NCBI RefSeq assembly: GCF_900109745.1
Contig: NZ_FOAV01000004.1
Location: 1 to 64,000, forward strand
Direction of reading: 5' to 3'
Source of the DNA: Roseateles sp. YR242
Lineage (GTDB): Bacteria; Pseudomonadota; Gammaproteobacteria; Burkholderiales; Burkholderiaceae_C
DNA length: 64,000 nt
Both the position numbers and the translations under genes were made by a program. Each line of letters opens with the position of its first letter. Positions within the stretch are counted from its first letter, which is position 1. Shown here piece by piece: positions 53,534 to 63,306 of the stretch. Under the pieces are notes generated by a model. It was not told the DNA's origin, did not search any database, and worked only from the letters and a program-made list of their open reading frames with translations.

Positions 53534-54628
53534 ATGAGCAAGGCAGAAGTGGGCGCGTCGCGTCGCGTGTACAAAGTCGCAGTGATTCCGGGCGACGGCA
53601 TCGGCAAGGAAGTGATGCCGGAGAGCCTGCGGACGCTGGAAGCGGCAGCGCGCCGCTTCGGCTTCGAGCTGCAATACACCCATATCGACTGGGCGAGCTG
53701 CGACTATTACGTCAGCCACGGCCAGATGATGCCGGACGACTGGAAGGCGCAGTTGCAGGGGCACGACGCCATTCTGTTCGGCGCCGTCGGCTGGCCGGCC
53801 ACGGTGCCGGACCACATCTCGCTGTGGGGCTCGCTGCTGAAGTTCCGTCGCGAGTTCGACCAATACATCAACCTGCGCCCGGTCCGTCTCTTTGAAGGCG
53901 TGCCCTGCCCGCTGGCCGGTCGCAAGCCGGGGGAGATCGACTATGTGGTTGTGCGCGAGAACACCGAGGGTGAATACACCAACCTGGGCGGCGTGATGTA
54001 CGCCGGCACCGACCGGGAGATCGTGATCCAGGAGTCCGTCTACTCGCGTTTCGGCGCGGACCGCGTGTTGAAGTACGCCTTCGAGCTGGCGCAGAGCCGC
54101 GCGCGCAAGCACCTGACCGTCGCCACCAAGAGCAACGGCATCGCCATCTCCATGCCGTGGTGGGATGGCCGCGCGGATGCGGTGGGGCAGGGCTACCCAG
54201 GCATCACGGTCGACAAACAGCACATCGACATCCTCAGCGCCCGCTTCGTGCTGCAGCCGGGCCGCTTTGATGTGGTGGTGGCCTCCAATCTGTTCGGTGA
54301 CATCTTGTCCGACCTGGGGCCCGCCACGACCGGCACGATCGGCCTGGCGCCGTCGGCCAACCTGAATCCGGAGCGCCAGTTCCCCTCGTTGTTCGAGCCG
54401 GTGCATGGCTCGGCGCCGGACATCGCGGGGCAGAACATCGCCAATCCGGTGGCCATGATCTGGTCGGCGGCGCTGATGCTGGACTTCCTGGGCGAGCGGG
54501 ACGCCCACAACGCCATTCTTGGCGCTGTGGAGCAAGTGCTGGCGGGCGGTCCGCGCACGCGAGACCTGGGTGGATCGTGCAATACGACCGAGATGGGCCA
54601 GGCCATCGCCCAGCGCGTTGGCGCCTGA
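53534..54628 (+). CDS. ttuC: tartrate dehydrogenase/decarboxylase
   Basis: A 364-residue NAD-dependent beta-decarboxylating dehydrogenase of the isopropylmalate/isocitrate fold. It shows VIPGDGIGKEVMPESLRTLE at the N-terminus, LRPVRLFEGVPCPLA, VVRENTEGEYTNLGG, the metal-binding ASNLFGDILSDLGPATTGTI (Asp ligands) and the NAD-binding EPVHGSAPDIAGQNIANPVA. The substrate-loop wording matches tartrate dehydrogenase more than LeuB. It converts tartrate to oxaloglycolate and related products, or D-malate to pyruvate. AGGAG precedes ATG. Confidence 0.88.
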   Translation: MSKAEVGASRRVYKVAVIPGDGIGKEVMPESLRTLEAAARRFGFELQYTHIDWASCDYYVSHGQMMPDDWKAQLQGHDAILFGAVGWPATVPDHISLWGSLLKFRREFDQYINLRPVRLFEGVPCPLAGRKPGEIDYVVVRENTEGEYTNLGGVMYAGTDREIVIQESVYSRFGADRVLKYAFELAQSRARKHLTVATKSNGIAISMPWWDGRADAVGQGYPGITVDKQHIDILSARFVLQPGRFDVVVASNLFGDILSDLGPATTGTIGLAPSANLNPERQFPSLFEPVHGSAPDIAGQNIANPVAMIWSAALMLDFLGERDAHNAILGAVEQVLAGGPRTRDLGGSCNTTEMGQAIAQRVGA

Positions 54629-54670
54629 GGGTCCAATCGTCCAAACGTCCGGCGGGCCCCCAAACGAAAA

Positions 54671-54695
54671 AAGCCGCTCCGTCGTGGAGCGGCTT
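54671..54695. terminator. bidirectional terminator
   Basis: AAGCCGCTCC and GGAGCGGCTT form a 10-bp stem around a GTCGT loop, with an A-run before and T after, between the convergent tartrate dehydrogenase and transporter genes. It can serve both. Confidence 0.8.
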
Positions 54696-54735
54696 TCAGG
54701 TGCCCCGCAGCAACGCCGGGGCAACCGTCATCCGG

Positions 54736-56073
54736 TCAATCCTTGTCCTTCATCTTCAGCATGCGGTTGGTCCGCAGGGCGACCAGGGTCACCACCGCAC
54801 CTGAGAGCAGGTAGACCGTCACTGCCCACAGGCCGAAGTGGACCGACAGCCCCAGCGCGACGAGTGGGGCGAAAGCCGCGCCAAACAGCCAGGCCAGATC
54901 CGCCGTCAGCGCTGCCCCCGTGTAGCGGAAGTGCGGCAGGAAGTTGGAGGTCGTTGCACCGGCCGACTGCCCGTACGACAAGCCCAGCAGGATGAAGCCC
55001 ACCAGGATGAAGATGTTCTGCCCCATGCTGCCGCTGTCCAGCAGGATGGGTGTGAACAGGCTGAAGATACCGATGGTGGTGGCCAGCGTGCCCAGCATGC
55101 TGCGCCGGCCGATGCGGTCCGCGATCAGGCCGGAGATGGGCATGGCCGCCGCCGCCAGCAGGGCGCCGACGATCTGCACCGACAGGAACTGGCCAACGGA
55201 TTGATCGGAGTGCAGGATCACCCACGAGAGCGGGAACACCGTCACCAGGTGGAACAGCGCATAGCTCGCCAGGGCGGCAAACGCACCGATGAAGATGTTG
55301 TAGCCCTGCTCGCGGAACAGCTCCGAGGTGTCGCAAGGGTCCAGCTCATGCGCCTCCAGGTTCTTCTCGTACTCGTGCGTCAGCACCAGCCGCAAACGGG
55401 CGAACAGCGCCACCACATTGATGGCAAAGGCGGCGAAGAACGGATATCGCCAGCCCCAGCTCAGGAAGTCGATGGGTGTCAGGCTGCCCCACAGGTAGGC
55501 AAACAGCCCGGCGGCGATCAGGAAGCCGATGGGTGCGCCCAACTGCCCCAGCATCGCGTACCAGCCGCGCCGACCTTCGGGCGCGTTCAGGGCCAGCAGG
55601 GACGGCAGGCCGTCCCAGGAGCCGCCCAGTGCCAGGCCCTGGCCGATGCGGCACAGCGCCAGCAAGGCGATGGCGGAGGCTCCCCACGCGTTATAGCCCG
55701 GTAGCACGGCAATCGTGCAAGTGGATATACCCAACAGGAACAGGGCCACTGTCAACTTCACGCCACGGTCGAAACGGCGCTGGAGCGACATGCCCAGCAG
55801 CGTCCCGATCGGCCGGACCACAAAGGCCAGCGCCAGCAGGGCAAAGGACCACAAGGTGCCTTCCAGCCGCTCCAGGTGAGGGAAGAAGATGGAGGGAAAC
55901 ACCAGGACCGAGGCGATCCCGTACACAAAGAAGTCGAAATACTCCGAGGCCCGGCCAATGATCACCCCGACGGCGATATCGCCCGGCGCGACGGCCTCTT
56001 GTTCGGCCTGGGAGGCGACGCCTGTCCCTCTTGGGAGGGGCTGGCCTACCGTTGAAAGCGTGTTGCTGTTCAT
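54736..56073 (-). CDS. MFS transporter, metabolite:proton symporter (MHS) group
   Basis: A 445-residue protein with 12 predicted transmembrane helices. Motifs ASEYFDFFVYGIASVLVFPS, RPIGTLLGMSLQRRFDRGVK and CRIGQGLALGGSWDGLPSLL mark the MHS subfamily that imports small carboxylates, betaines or aromatic acids with protons. It is convergent with tartrate dehydrogenase, so tartrate or a related dicarboxylate is a reasonable guess but unproven. Confidence 0.88.
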   Translation of the reverse strand: MNSNTLSTVGQPLPRGTGVASQAEQEAVAPGDIAVGVIIGRASEYFDFFVYGIASVLVFPSIFFPHLERLEGTLWSFALLALAFVVRPIGTLLGMSLQRRFDRGVKLTVALFLLGISTCTIAVLPGYNAWGASAIALLALCRIGQGLALGGSWDGLPSLLALNAPEGRRGWYAMLGQLGAPIGFLIAAGLFAYLWGSLTPIDFLSWGWRYPFFAAFAINVVALFARLRLVLTHEYEKNLEAHELDPCDTSELFREQGYNIFIGAFAALASYALFHLVTVFPLSWVILHSDQSVGQFLSVQIVGALLAAAAMPISGLIADRIGRRSMLGTLATTIGIFSLFTPILLDSGSMGQNIFILVGFILLGLSYGQSAGATTSNFLPHFRYTGAALTADLAWLFGAAFAPLVALGLSVHFGLWAVTVYLLSGAVVTLVALRTNRMLKMKDKD

Positions 56074-56281
56074 GAGTCTCCTACCTGGGACAAAATGTCC
56101 AATAGTTGGTTTGAGTCAATGAGGCAAAATCTGCGCCCGGCGTGCAACTGTCGACAAGTGTCGTTTACCCGTTAGTCGTAAACCCGCTGTCGTCTTCTCC
56201 TGGTTCCTTCCTTGGCTTCAAGGCCTGGCTGTTGCCAGACCTTGTTGCCCAACCGGATGTCCGGAGTCTGATCTGGTTTGA

Positions 56282-56303
56282 TTGATGTTGGCTTGATGTT
56301 GGC
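56282..56303. repeat. tandem 11-bp direct repeat upstream of cyoA
   Basis: TTGATGTTGGC occurs twice in direct succession, 54 bases before the cyoA start. It could be a binding site for a regulator that recognises direct half-sites, or chance. A GTTTAC ... GTAAAC inverted pair lies further upstream at 56163-56183. No clear -10 was found in the 283-base divergent gap. Confidence 0.3.
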
Positions 56304-56356
56304 TGCCATCAGTCGGACCATTTCAGCACTGAACACCCGCCTGCTGGCTGTATCTC

Positions 56357-57421
56357 ATGTACCTCAAAGCATCACTAAAAACAAGTCTGGCCCGTCTCGG
56401 GCTGCTGTCGTTGGCACTGCCACTGACTGCCTGCAACCTGGTCGTGATGAAACCCTCGGGTGACATCGCCAACCAGCAGGCGCAACTCATCGTCGCCTCC
56501 ACGTTGCTGATGTTGCTGATCATCGTCCCGGTGATCATCCTCACACTGACGTTTGCCTGGCGATACCGTTCCTCCAACAAGGAAGCCACCTACTCCCCCG
56601 AGTGGGACCACTCGACCCGTCTGGAGCTGATCATCTGGGGCGCGCCCCTGCTGATCATCATCGCCCTGGGCGCGCTGACCTGGATCAGCACCCACAAGCT
56701 GGACCCGTTCCGTCCGCTCGAGCGCCTGGACGCCCAGCGCCCCGTGCCGGCCAACGTGCAGCCGCTGGTGGTGGAAGTGGTGGCCCTGGACTGGAAGTGG
56801 CTGTTCCTCTACCCGGAACAAGGCATCGCTACCGTCAATGAACTGGCAGCCCCGGTGGATCGTCCGATCCAGTTCAAGATCACGTCGTCCACGGTGATGA
56901 ACGCGTTCTACGTGCCGGCCATGGCGGGCATGGTCTACGCCATGCCGGGCATGCAAAGCCAGCTGCACGCGGTGATCAACAAGCCGGGGACGTATGACGG
57001 GTTCTCGTCCAACTTCAGTGGCGACGGCTTCTCGCACATGCGCTTCAAGTTCCACGGCCTGTCCAACGACGAGTTCGCCGCCTGGGTGGACCGCAACAAG
57101 GCCGACGGCGTGCAACTCTCCCGCGAGCTCTACCAGACCCTGGAAAAGCCCAGCGAGAAAGAACCGGTCCGCCGCTTCGCCACCGTCGCGCCTGGCCTGT
57201 TCGATGCCATCGTGAACCGCTGTGTTGACGGCAACAAGATGTGCATGGGCCAGATGATGGCCATCGACGCCGCCGGCGGCGGCGGCAAGGGCGCGATTGA
57301 CGGCCTTGCCAGCAAGCCCTGGAGCAACGACCAGAAGCGGATTTTCGTGGCCGCCCTCTGTACGCCTGACAACGCCGGCCAGTATGCCGCGCAGTGGTCT
57401 TCCACCCGTAGCCAGGACTGA
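56357..57421 (+). CDS. cyoA: cytochrome o ubiquinol oxidase subunit II
   Basis: A 354-residue lipoprotein (lipobox LPLTAC at about residue 26) with two transmembrane helices and a periplasmic cupredoxin domain. The domain has WKWLFLYPEQGIATVNELAA and MNAFYVPAMAGMVYAMPGM but lacks the cysteine pair and other ligands of the CuA centre, so the enzyme takes electrons from quinol and not cytochrome c. A C-terminal COX-aromatic-rich motif follows (GFSSNFSGDGFSHMRFKFHG). First gene of the cyo operon. Confidence 0.95.
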   Translation: MYLKASLKTSLARLGLLSLALPLTACNLVVMKPSGDIANQQAQLIVASTLLMLLIIVPVIILTLTFAWRYRSSNKEATYSPEWDHSTRLELIIWGAPLLIIIALGALTWISTHKLDPFRPLERLDAQRPVPANVQPLVVEVVALDWKWLFLYPEQGIATVNELAAPVDRPIQFKITSSTVMNAFYVPAMAGMVYAMPGMQSQLHAVINKPGTYDGFSSNFSGDGFSHMRFKFHGLSNDEFAAWVDRNKADGVQLSRELYQTLEKPSEKEPVRRFATVAPGLFDAIVNRCVDGNKMCMGQMMAIDAAGGGGKGAIDGLASKPWSNDQKRIFVAALCTPDNAGQYAAQWSSTRSQD

Positions 57422-57484
57422 CCGGCGCCCGGCGCCTTGCCCCAAGGGGCAGCGCCGGGACCGCAAGCCATATCGAGATCCAAG

Positions 57485-59479
57485 ATGATTGACGTACAAA
57501 AGCTCATCTTCGGACGCCTCACCATCGAGGCGATTCCATACCATGAGCCGATTCTCCTAGCCACCTTCGCAGCGGTCATCCTCGGCGGCATCGCCGTGCT
57601 GGCGCTGATGACCAAATTCAAGCTCTGGGGCCCGTTCTGGCGCGACTGGGTCACCAGCATCGACCACAAGCGCATCGGCATCATGTACATCGTGCTGGGT
57701 ATCGTCATGCTGCTGCGTGGCTTTGCCGACGCGCTGATGATGCGTGCCCAGCAGGCCCTGTCCTTCGGCGACAGCGTCGGCTTCCTGCCGCCGCACCACT
57801 ACGACCAGGTCTTCACCGCCCACGGCGTGATCATGATCTTCTTCGTGGCGATGCCGCTGGTGACGGGCTTCATGAACTATGTTGTGCCGCTGCAGATCGG
57901 TGCGCGCGACGTGGCCTTCCCGTTCCTGAACAACTTCAGCTTCTGGATGACCGCTGGCGGCGCCGTGCTGGTGATGTTCTCGCTGTTCGTGGGCGAATTC
58001 GCCCGTACCGGCTGGCTGGCGTATCCGCCGCTGTCCGGCATCCTGGCCAGTCCGGGGGTGGGGGTGGATTACTACCTCTGGTCACTGCAGGTGGCGGGTG
58101 TGGGCACGACCTTGTCCGGGATCAACCTGATCGCCACCATCATCAAGATGCGCGCGCCCGGCATGACCATGATGAAGATGCCGGTCTTCACCTGGACCTC
58201 GCTGTGCTCCAACATCCTGATCGTGGCCTCGTTCCCGATCCTGACGGCCGCCCTGGCGCTGCTGTCGCTGGACCGTTACGTCGGCACCAACTTCTTCACG
58301 ACCGATCTGGGCGGCAACGCCATGATGTACGTGAACCTGATCTGGATCTGGGGCCACCCTGAGGTCTACATCCTGGTGCTGCCGGCCTTCGGCATCTTCT
58401 CGGAAATCACCTCCACCTTCAGCCAGAAGAAGCTGTTCGGTTATGCCTCCATGGTCTACGCCACGGTCGTGATCACGATCCTGTCGTACCTGGTGTGGCT
58501 GCACCACTTCTTCACCATGGGCTCGGGTGCCAGCGTGAACTCGTTCTTCGGCATCACGACGATGATCATCTCGATCCCGACGGGCGCGAAGATCTTCAAC
58601 TGGCTCTTCACCATGTACCGTGGCCGCATCGTCTTCGACGTGCCCATGTACTGGACGGTTGGCTTCATGGTCACCTTCGTGATCGGTGGCATGACCGGTG
58701 TGCTGCTGGCCGTGCCGCCGGCGGACTTCGTGCTGCACAACAGCCTGTTCCTGATTGCCCACTTCCACAACGTGATCATCGGCGGCGTGCTGTTCGGCCT
58801 GCTGGCGGGCATCACCTTCTGGTTCCCGAAGGCATTCGGCTACAAGCTCGATCCGTTCTGGGGCAAGTGCTCGTTCTGGTTCTGGCAGATCGGCTTCTTC
58901 GTGGCCTTCACGCCGCTGTACGTCCTGGGCCTGATGGGCGTGACCCGCCGCATGAGCCACTTCGACGATCCCTCGCTGCAGATCTGGTTCCAGATCGCTG
59001 CCCTGGGCGCGCTGCTGATCGCTGCCGGCATTGGCTGCTTCCTGATCCAGCTGGTGGTGAGCTTCCTGAAGCGCGAGCAGCTGCGTGACGTGACGGGTGA
59101 CCCCTGGAACGGCCGTACGCTGGAGTGGTCGACCTCGTCGCCCCCGCCGCAGTACAACTTCGCCTTCACGCCGGTGGTGCATGACCATGACGCCTGGTTC
59201 GACATGAAGCAGCGCGGCCATCAACGTCCGGTGGGCGGCTTCAAGGCCATCCACATGCCCAAGAACACGGGCGCTGGCGTGATCATCGCGGCCCTGTCCA
59301 CGCTGCTGGGCTTCTCGCTGATCTGGCACATGTGGCTCGTGGCCGGCATCGCCTTCGTGGTGATCATCGCGACGACCATCGTCCACACCTTCAACTACAA
59401 GCGTGACTACTACATCCCCGCGGATGAAGTGGCCCGCACGGAAGAAGCCCGCACCCAGGTGCTGGCCGCACAGGCCTGA
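57485..59479 (+). CDS. cyoB: cytochrome o ubiquinol oxidase subunit I
   Basis: A 664-residue heme-copper oxidase core, starting [13 protein letters not shown] at 57485 (an earlier in-frame Met is not supported). Heme and CuB ligand motifs are present: [18 protein letters not shown] (low-spin heme His), [17 protein letters not shown] (CuB His and the cross-linked Tyr), [12 protein letters not shown] (two CuB His) and [16 protein letters not shown] (heme His). It reduces O2 to water and pumps protons. Length is typical of CyoB. Confidence 0.97.
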   Translation: MIDVQKLIFGRLTIEAIPYHEPILLATFAAVILGGIAVLALMTKFKLWGPFWRDWVTSIDHKRIGIMYIVLGIVMLLRGFADALMMRAQQALSFGDSVGFLPPHHYDQVFTAHGVIMIFFVAMPLVTGFMNYVVPLQIGARDVAFPFLNNFSFWMTAGGAVLVMFSLFVGEFARTGWLAYPPLSGILASPGVGVDYYLWSLQVAGVGTTLSGINLIATIIKMRAPGMTMMKMPVFTWTSLCSNILIVASFPILTAALALLSLDRYVGTNFFTTDLGGNAMMYVNLIWIWGHPEVYILVLPAFGIFSEITSTFSQKKLFGYASMVYATVVITILSYLVWLHHFFTMGSGASVNSFFGITTMIISIPTGAKIFNWLFTMYRGRIVFDVPMYWTVGFMVTFVIGGMTGVLLAVPPADFVLHNSLFLIAHFHNVIIGGVLFGLLAGITFWFPKAFGYKLDPFWGKCSFWFWQIGFFVAFTPLYVLGLMGVTRRMSHFDDPSLQIWFQIAALGALLIAAGIGCFLIQLVVSFLKREQLRDVTGDPWNGRTLEWSTSSPPPQYNFAFTPVVHDHDAWFDMKQRGHQRPVGGFKAIHMPKNTGAGVIIAALSTLLGFSLIWHMWLVAGIAFVVIIATTIVHTFNYKRDYYIPADEVARTEEARTQVLAAQA

Positions 59480-59499
59480 ACCCGAGCGAGCAATCCAAC

Positions 59500-60123
59500 A
59501 TGCAAGCAACGACCATGACGAACAACACCGGTACGCCGGTGTTCTACGACAACGGCGATCACCATCCGCAGCAAGGGACCCTGCTGGGTTTCTGGCTGTA
59601 CCTGATGAGTGACTGCCTGATCTTCGCGGTGCTCTTCGCCACCTACGCCGTGCTGGGCCGCAGTTATGCGGCCGGCCCGTCGGGCGCGGATCTCTTTGAC
59701 CTGAAGCTGGTCGCCGTCAACACCGGCTTCCTGCTGCTGTCGTCGATCACCTACGGCTTCGCGATGATCGCGATGCTCAAGGGCCGCAAGCAGGCCCTGC
59801 TGGGCTGGCTGGCCATCACCGGCATCCTCGGCCTGTGCTTCCTGGGCGTGGAACTGTATGAGTTCGCGCATCTGATCCATGAAGGCGCCGGCCCGCAGCG
59901 CAGTGCCTTCCTGTCCTCGTTCTTCGCCCTCGTGGGCACTCACGGCCTGCACGTCACCTTCGGTGCGATCTGGCTGGTGGTGCTGATGGTGCAGGTTGCC
60001 AAGCTGGGCCTGACCAAGGAGAACAAGCGTCGCCTGATCTGCCTGTCGATGTTCTGGCACTTCTTGGACGTGGTCTGGATCGGTGTCTTCACCTTTGTTT
60101 ATCTGATGGGAGTGCTGCCATGA
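59500..60123 (+). CDS. cyoC: cytochrome o ubiquinol oxidase subunit III
   Basis: A 207-residue membrane protein with five helices ([37 protein letters not shown] loop; [40 protein letters not shown]). ATG 59500 is used; Met at 59515 is an alternative. Its stop overlaps cyoD (ATGA). Confidence 0.95.
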   Translation: MQATTMTNNTGTPVFYDNGDHHPQQGTLLGFWLYLMSDCLIFAVLFATYAVLGRSYAAGPSGADLFDLKLVAVNTGFLLLSSITYGFAMIAMLKGRKQALLGWLAITGILGLCFLGVELYEFAHLIHEGAGPQRSAFLSSFFALVGTHGLHVTFGAIWLVVLMVQVAKLGLTKENKRRLICLSMFWHFLDVVWIGVFTFVYLMGVLP

Positions 60124-60503
60124 GCGAGCACAACAACCAACACGATCATCACGACGACCACCATGACGACGACGTGGGCTACCACGCCACCGTCAAGGGC
60201 TACCTGGTCGGCTTCATCCTCTCCATCATCCTGACGGCCATCCCGTTTGCGCTGGTGATGGGCAAGGGCATCACTTCTTCCAGCACGCTGGCGCTGGTGC
60301 TGCTGGCCTTTGCGGCGGTGCAGATCGTGGTCCACATGATCTATTTCCTGCACATGAACTCGAAGGTGGAAGGCGGCTGGTCCATGCTGGCCCTGATCTT
60401 CACCGTCGCCATCGTGTTCATCATGCTGGCCGGGTCGGTCTGGGTCATGTTCCACCTGAACGCCAACATGATGCCGGTCCACGACATGCGCAACATGCCC
60501 TGA
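60120..60503 (+). CDS. cyoD: cytochrome o ubiquinol oxidase subunit IV
   Basis: A 127-residue protein with three transmembrane helices after a His/Asp-rich N-terminus ([14 protein letters not shown]), and the CyoD motifs [20 protein letters not shown] and [13 protein letters not shown]. It stabilises the oxidase. The His/Asp-rich start may bind metal. Its stop overlaps the SURF1 start (TGATG). Confidence 0.93.
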   Translation: MSEHNNQHDHHDDHHDDDVGYHATVKGYLVGFILSIILTAIPFALVMGKGITSSSTLALVLLAFAAVQIVVHMIYFLHMNSKVEGGWSMLALIFTVAIVFIMLAGSVWVMFHLNANMMPVHDMRNMP

Positions 60504-61291
60504 TGGCAGACCTGCCTCAGGAAAGGCCGCGCCGCCGCATCGCCCTCTGGGCGTTGCAGCTGGGCGCGGCCCTTTTGTTTGTGGGCTTCGTGGCCCTGGG
60601 CAGCTGGCAGGTCCAGCGCCTGGGCTGGAAGCAGGACCTCATTGCACGGGTCGAGAAACGTCTGGCTGCGCCGCCGGTGCTGGCGCCTGGTGCCAGCCGC
60701 TGGGAGGGCGTCAACAAGGCCGAGGACGAATACCGCCGCGTGTTCGTGCGCGGAGCTTTTGACCACTCGCGTGAGGTGCTGGTGGGCGCCAGCACCGAGT
60801 TGGGCACGGGCTATTGGGTGCTGACGCCGCTGCGCAGCACGGACGGCAACTGGGTGCTGGTCAACCGGGGTTTTGTGCCGCCGGAGTACAAGGCGCGCGT
60901 GTCCCGCACGGCCACCGAGGCGCAAGGCGAGGTGGTGGTGCAGGGGCTGCTGCGGCTCACTGAGCCCGGGGGCAGCCTGCTGCGCAAGAACGAGCCGGCC
61001 ACCGGCCGCTGGTTCTCGCGGGATGTCCAGGCCATCGGCAAGGCGCAGGCGCTGGAAGGCCCGTTGGCACCGTACTTCATCGACGAAGCCGACATGCGGC
61101 CGGTACCCAAGGCCGAGACCTCGCCACGGGGCGGGCTCACCGTCGTCCGCTTCCCCAACAGCCACCTCTCCTACGCCTTGACCTGGTTCGCCATGGCCGC
61201 CATGACGGCGGGCATCGTGATCTACCTCTGGCGCGACCGGCGCCGCCGCGAGCGCGCCGGCGTGGACGACCGTGCCTCTGAGCCGGCCTGA
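60503..61291 (+). CDS. SURF1-family oxidase assembly protein
   Basis: A 262-residue protein with N- and C-terminal transmembrane helices (LGAALLFVGFVALGSWQVQR; YALTWFAMAAMTAGIVIYLW) flanking a periplasmic domain with VLTPLRSTDGNWVLVNRGFV. SURF1 helps insert heme a or o into heme-copper oxidases. It takes the position where cyoE (heme O synthase) often stands; cyoE is absent here. Overlaps on both sides tie it to cyoD and the sensor kinase gene. Confidence 0.9.
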   Translation: MADLPQERPRRRIALWALQLGAALLFVGFVALGSWQVQRLGWKQDLIARVEKRLAAPPVLAPGASRWEGVNKAEDEYRRVFVRGAFDHSREVLVGASTELGTGYWVLTPLRSTDGNWVLVNRGFVPPEYKARVSRTATEAQGEVVVQGLLRLTEPGGSLLRKNEPATGRWFSRDVQAIGKAQALEGPLAPYFIDEADMRPVPKAETSPRGGLTVVRFPNSHLSYALTWFAMAAMTAGIVIYLWRDRRRRERAGVDDRASEPA

Positions 61292-62675
61292 CAGCGACGC
61301 TGGCGACAGCCGCTGGTTGGGCCTGCCCGGCTTGCCCGGGCTGGCGGGCTTGTCGGTGATGCTGGCACCAGACAGCCAGGCCGGCCGCTCCAACCTGATG
61401 CAATTGGTGCAGTTGCGCTGGCTGGCGGTGGCCGGGCAACTGGCCACCGTGGTGTCGGTGCACTACACGCTGAACATCCGCCTGCCTGTGGCGGAGATGC
61501 TCACGCTGCTGGCAGTGCTGCTGCTCTTCAACCTGGCCTGCTGGATACGCACCCGCTGGGTGCCCAGCGTCAGCAATGCCGAGCTGTTTGCCGGTCTGCT
61601 GGTGGATGTGGCGGTGCTGAGCGGGCAGCTGTATTACAGCGGTGGCGTCACCAACCCCTTTGTCTTTCTGTATCTGCTGCAGATCGCGGTGGGGGCGGTG
61701 CTGCTGCCGGCGCGCTTCATCTGGCCCATGGTCTGGCTCACTGCCGCCTGCTTCCTGGCGCTGACCCAGTGGCATCTGCCTCTGCTGCTGCCGGACCTGG
61801 CCGGCCTGTCGCTGCCGCCGCACTACGTGGGTGGCTTGCTGATCTGCTTTGCCATCAATGCCTCGCTGCTGGTCACCTTCATCCACCGCATCAGCGGCAA
61901 CCTGCGCCAGCGCGATGCCCGCCTGGCCGACCTGCGGCAACGGGCGGCGGAGGAAGAGCACATCGTGCGCATGGGGCTGCTGGCTTCCGGCGCGGCCCAC
62001 GAGCTGGGGACGCCGCTCTCCACGCTTTCGGTCATCCTGGGGGATTGGGCCCACATGGCGCCCTTTGCCGGGGATCCGGAGCTGCGCGAGGAGATCGAGG
62101 AGATGCAGGTTCAGTTGCGGCGCTGCAAGGCCATCGTCAGCGGCATCCTGATGTCAGCGGGGGAGATGCGGGGTGAAGCCCCGATGGTCACGACGCTGCA
62201 TACCTTCCTCGGTGATCTGGTCGAGCACTGGCGCCGCACCCGCACGAGCGGCCGTCTGCAATACCGGGCGGACAGCGATCTGCCGGACCTGCGCATCGTC
62301 TCCGATGTCGGCCTGAAGCAGATGATCGACAACATCCTGGACAACGCCCAGGAGGCGGCGCCAGGCGAATCCATCCTGATGCGCGCGTACCCCGAAGACG
62401 ACCAGTTGGTGCTGTGTGTCCGGGACCGGGGCCCTGGCTTCCTGCCGGAGATGCTGGAGCGGCTGGGCAAGCCCTACCAGTCCAGCAAGGGCCGCCCGGG
62501 CGGTGGCCTGGGGCTGTTCCTGGCCCTGAACGTCACCCGGTCGCTCGGCGGGCGCCTCCAGGCGCGCAACCGGGCGCAGGACGAGGGGGGCGGGGCTGAG
62601 GTGGAGATCCGATTACCACTGTCCGCACTGGTGCCGCAGGGCCTGGCTGACAATGGCGGCCATGATGGCCGATGA
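61272..62675 (+). CDS. regB: RegB/PrrB-type redox sensor histidine kinase
   Basis: A 467-residue kinase with about six transmembrane helices (residues about 45-205). The quinone-site motif GGVTNPF is present, the phosphorylated H-box is AHELGTPLSTLSVIL, and the catalytic domain has DNILDNAQEAAP (N box), VRDRGPGFLP and GGGLGLFLA (G boxes). RegB senses quinone pool and redox state. The GTG start at 61272 overlaps the SURF1 end by 20 bases; an internal Met near residue 30 is possible. Confidence 0.9.
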   Translation: MPLSRPDSDAGDSRWLGLPGLPGLAGLSVMLAPDSQAGRSNLMQLVQLRWLAVAGQLATVVSVHYTLNIRLPVAEMLTLLAVLLLFNLACWIRTRWVPSVSNAELFAGLLVDVAVLSGQLYYSGGVTNPFVFLYLLQIAVGAVLLPARFIWPMVWLTAACFLALTQWHLPLLLPDLAGLSLPPHYVGGLLICFAINASLLVTFIHRISGNLRQRDARLADLRQRAAEEEHIVRMGLLASGAAHELGTPLSTLSVILGDWAHMAPFAGDPELREEIEEMQVQLRRCKAIVSGILMSAGEMRGEAPMVTTLHTFLGDLVEHWRRTRTSGRLQYRADSDLPDLRIVSDVGLKQMIDNILDNAQEAAPGESILMRAYPEDDQLVLCVRDRGPGFLPEMLERLGKPYQSSKGRPGGGLGLFLALNVTRSLGGRLQARNRAQDEGGGAEVEIRLPLSALVPQGLADNGGHDGR

Positions 62676-63222
62676 AGAAGACCGCCTGCTGCTGATCGTC
62701 GAGGACGACGACGCCTTTGCCCGGACCCTGGTGCGTTCCTTCGAACGCCGGGGTTACACGGTGTTGCGAGCGTCCAACCATGAGCAGGTGCAGCGGCTGC
62801 TGGCCGAGCGCGCGCCGGAGGATACGCCGGAATATGCGGTGGTGGATCTGAAGCTGGCCGCGGGTGGTTCCGGCCTCTCCTGTGTGCAGACCCTGCACGA
62901 ACACGACGCCGCGATGGTGATCGTGGTGCTGACCGGCTATGCCAGCATTGCCACGGCGGTGGAGGCCATCAAGCTGGGCGCGCGGCACTATCTGGCCAAG
63001 CCGGCCAATACGGACGACATCGAGGCCGCATTCTCACGGGCGCAGGGCGATGCAGAGGTAGAGGTGACGGAGCGCGCGACCACGTCCATCAAGACGCTGG
63101 AGTGGGAGCACATCCACGAGACCCTGGCGGAGACCGGGTTCAATATCTCCGAGACGGCTCGAAGGCTGGGGATGCACCGGCGTACGCTGGCCCGCAAGCT
63201 GGAGAAGCAGCGGGTGAAGTGA
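62653..63222 (+). CDS. regA: RegA/PrrA-type response regulator
   Basis: A 189-residue regulator. The receiver has acidic pocket LIVEDDDAF, phospho-acceptor Asp in YAVVDLKLAAGGSGLSC, Thr in VVLTGYASIATAVEAIK and Lys in YLAKPANTDDIE. The C-terminal Fis-type helix-turn-helix is HETLAETGFNISETARRLGM followed by HRRTLARKLEK, almost the RegA consensus. It overlaps regB by 23 bases; Met at 62662 or 62665 could also start it. It probably regulates the cyo operon and other respiratory genes. Confidence 0.92.
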   Translation: MAAMMADEEDRLLLIVEDDDAFARTLVRSFERRGYTVLRASNHEQVQRLLAERAPEDTPEYAVVDLKLAAGGSGLSCVQTLHEHDAAMVIVVLTGYASIATAVEAIKLGARHYLAKPANTDDIEAAFSRAQGDAEVEVTERATTSIKTLEWEHIHETLAETGFNISETARRLGMHRRTLARKLEKQRVK

Positions 63223-63306
63223 GTGCGTCGGGCCAGGCGTCATCCATGGACGATGCCCGGCCTCACTGCTCAGCCCGCTGATTGCTGCCGGTTTACTGCT
63301 GCAGGG

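Noticed and set aside
58082-59509. 475-codon minus-strand frame
   Set aside because: It is antisense to cyoB, rich in Arg/His/Asp/Gln, with no recognisable fold.
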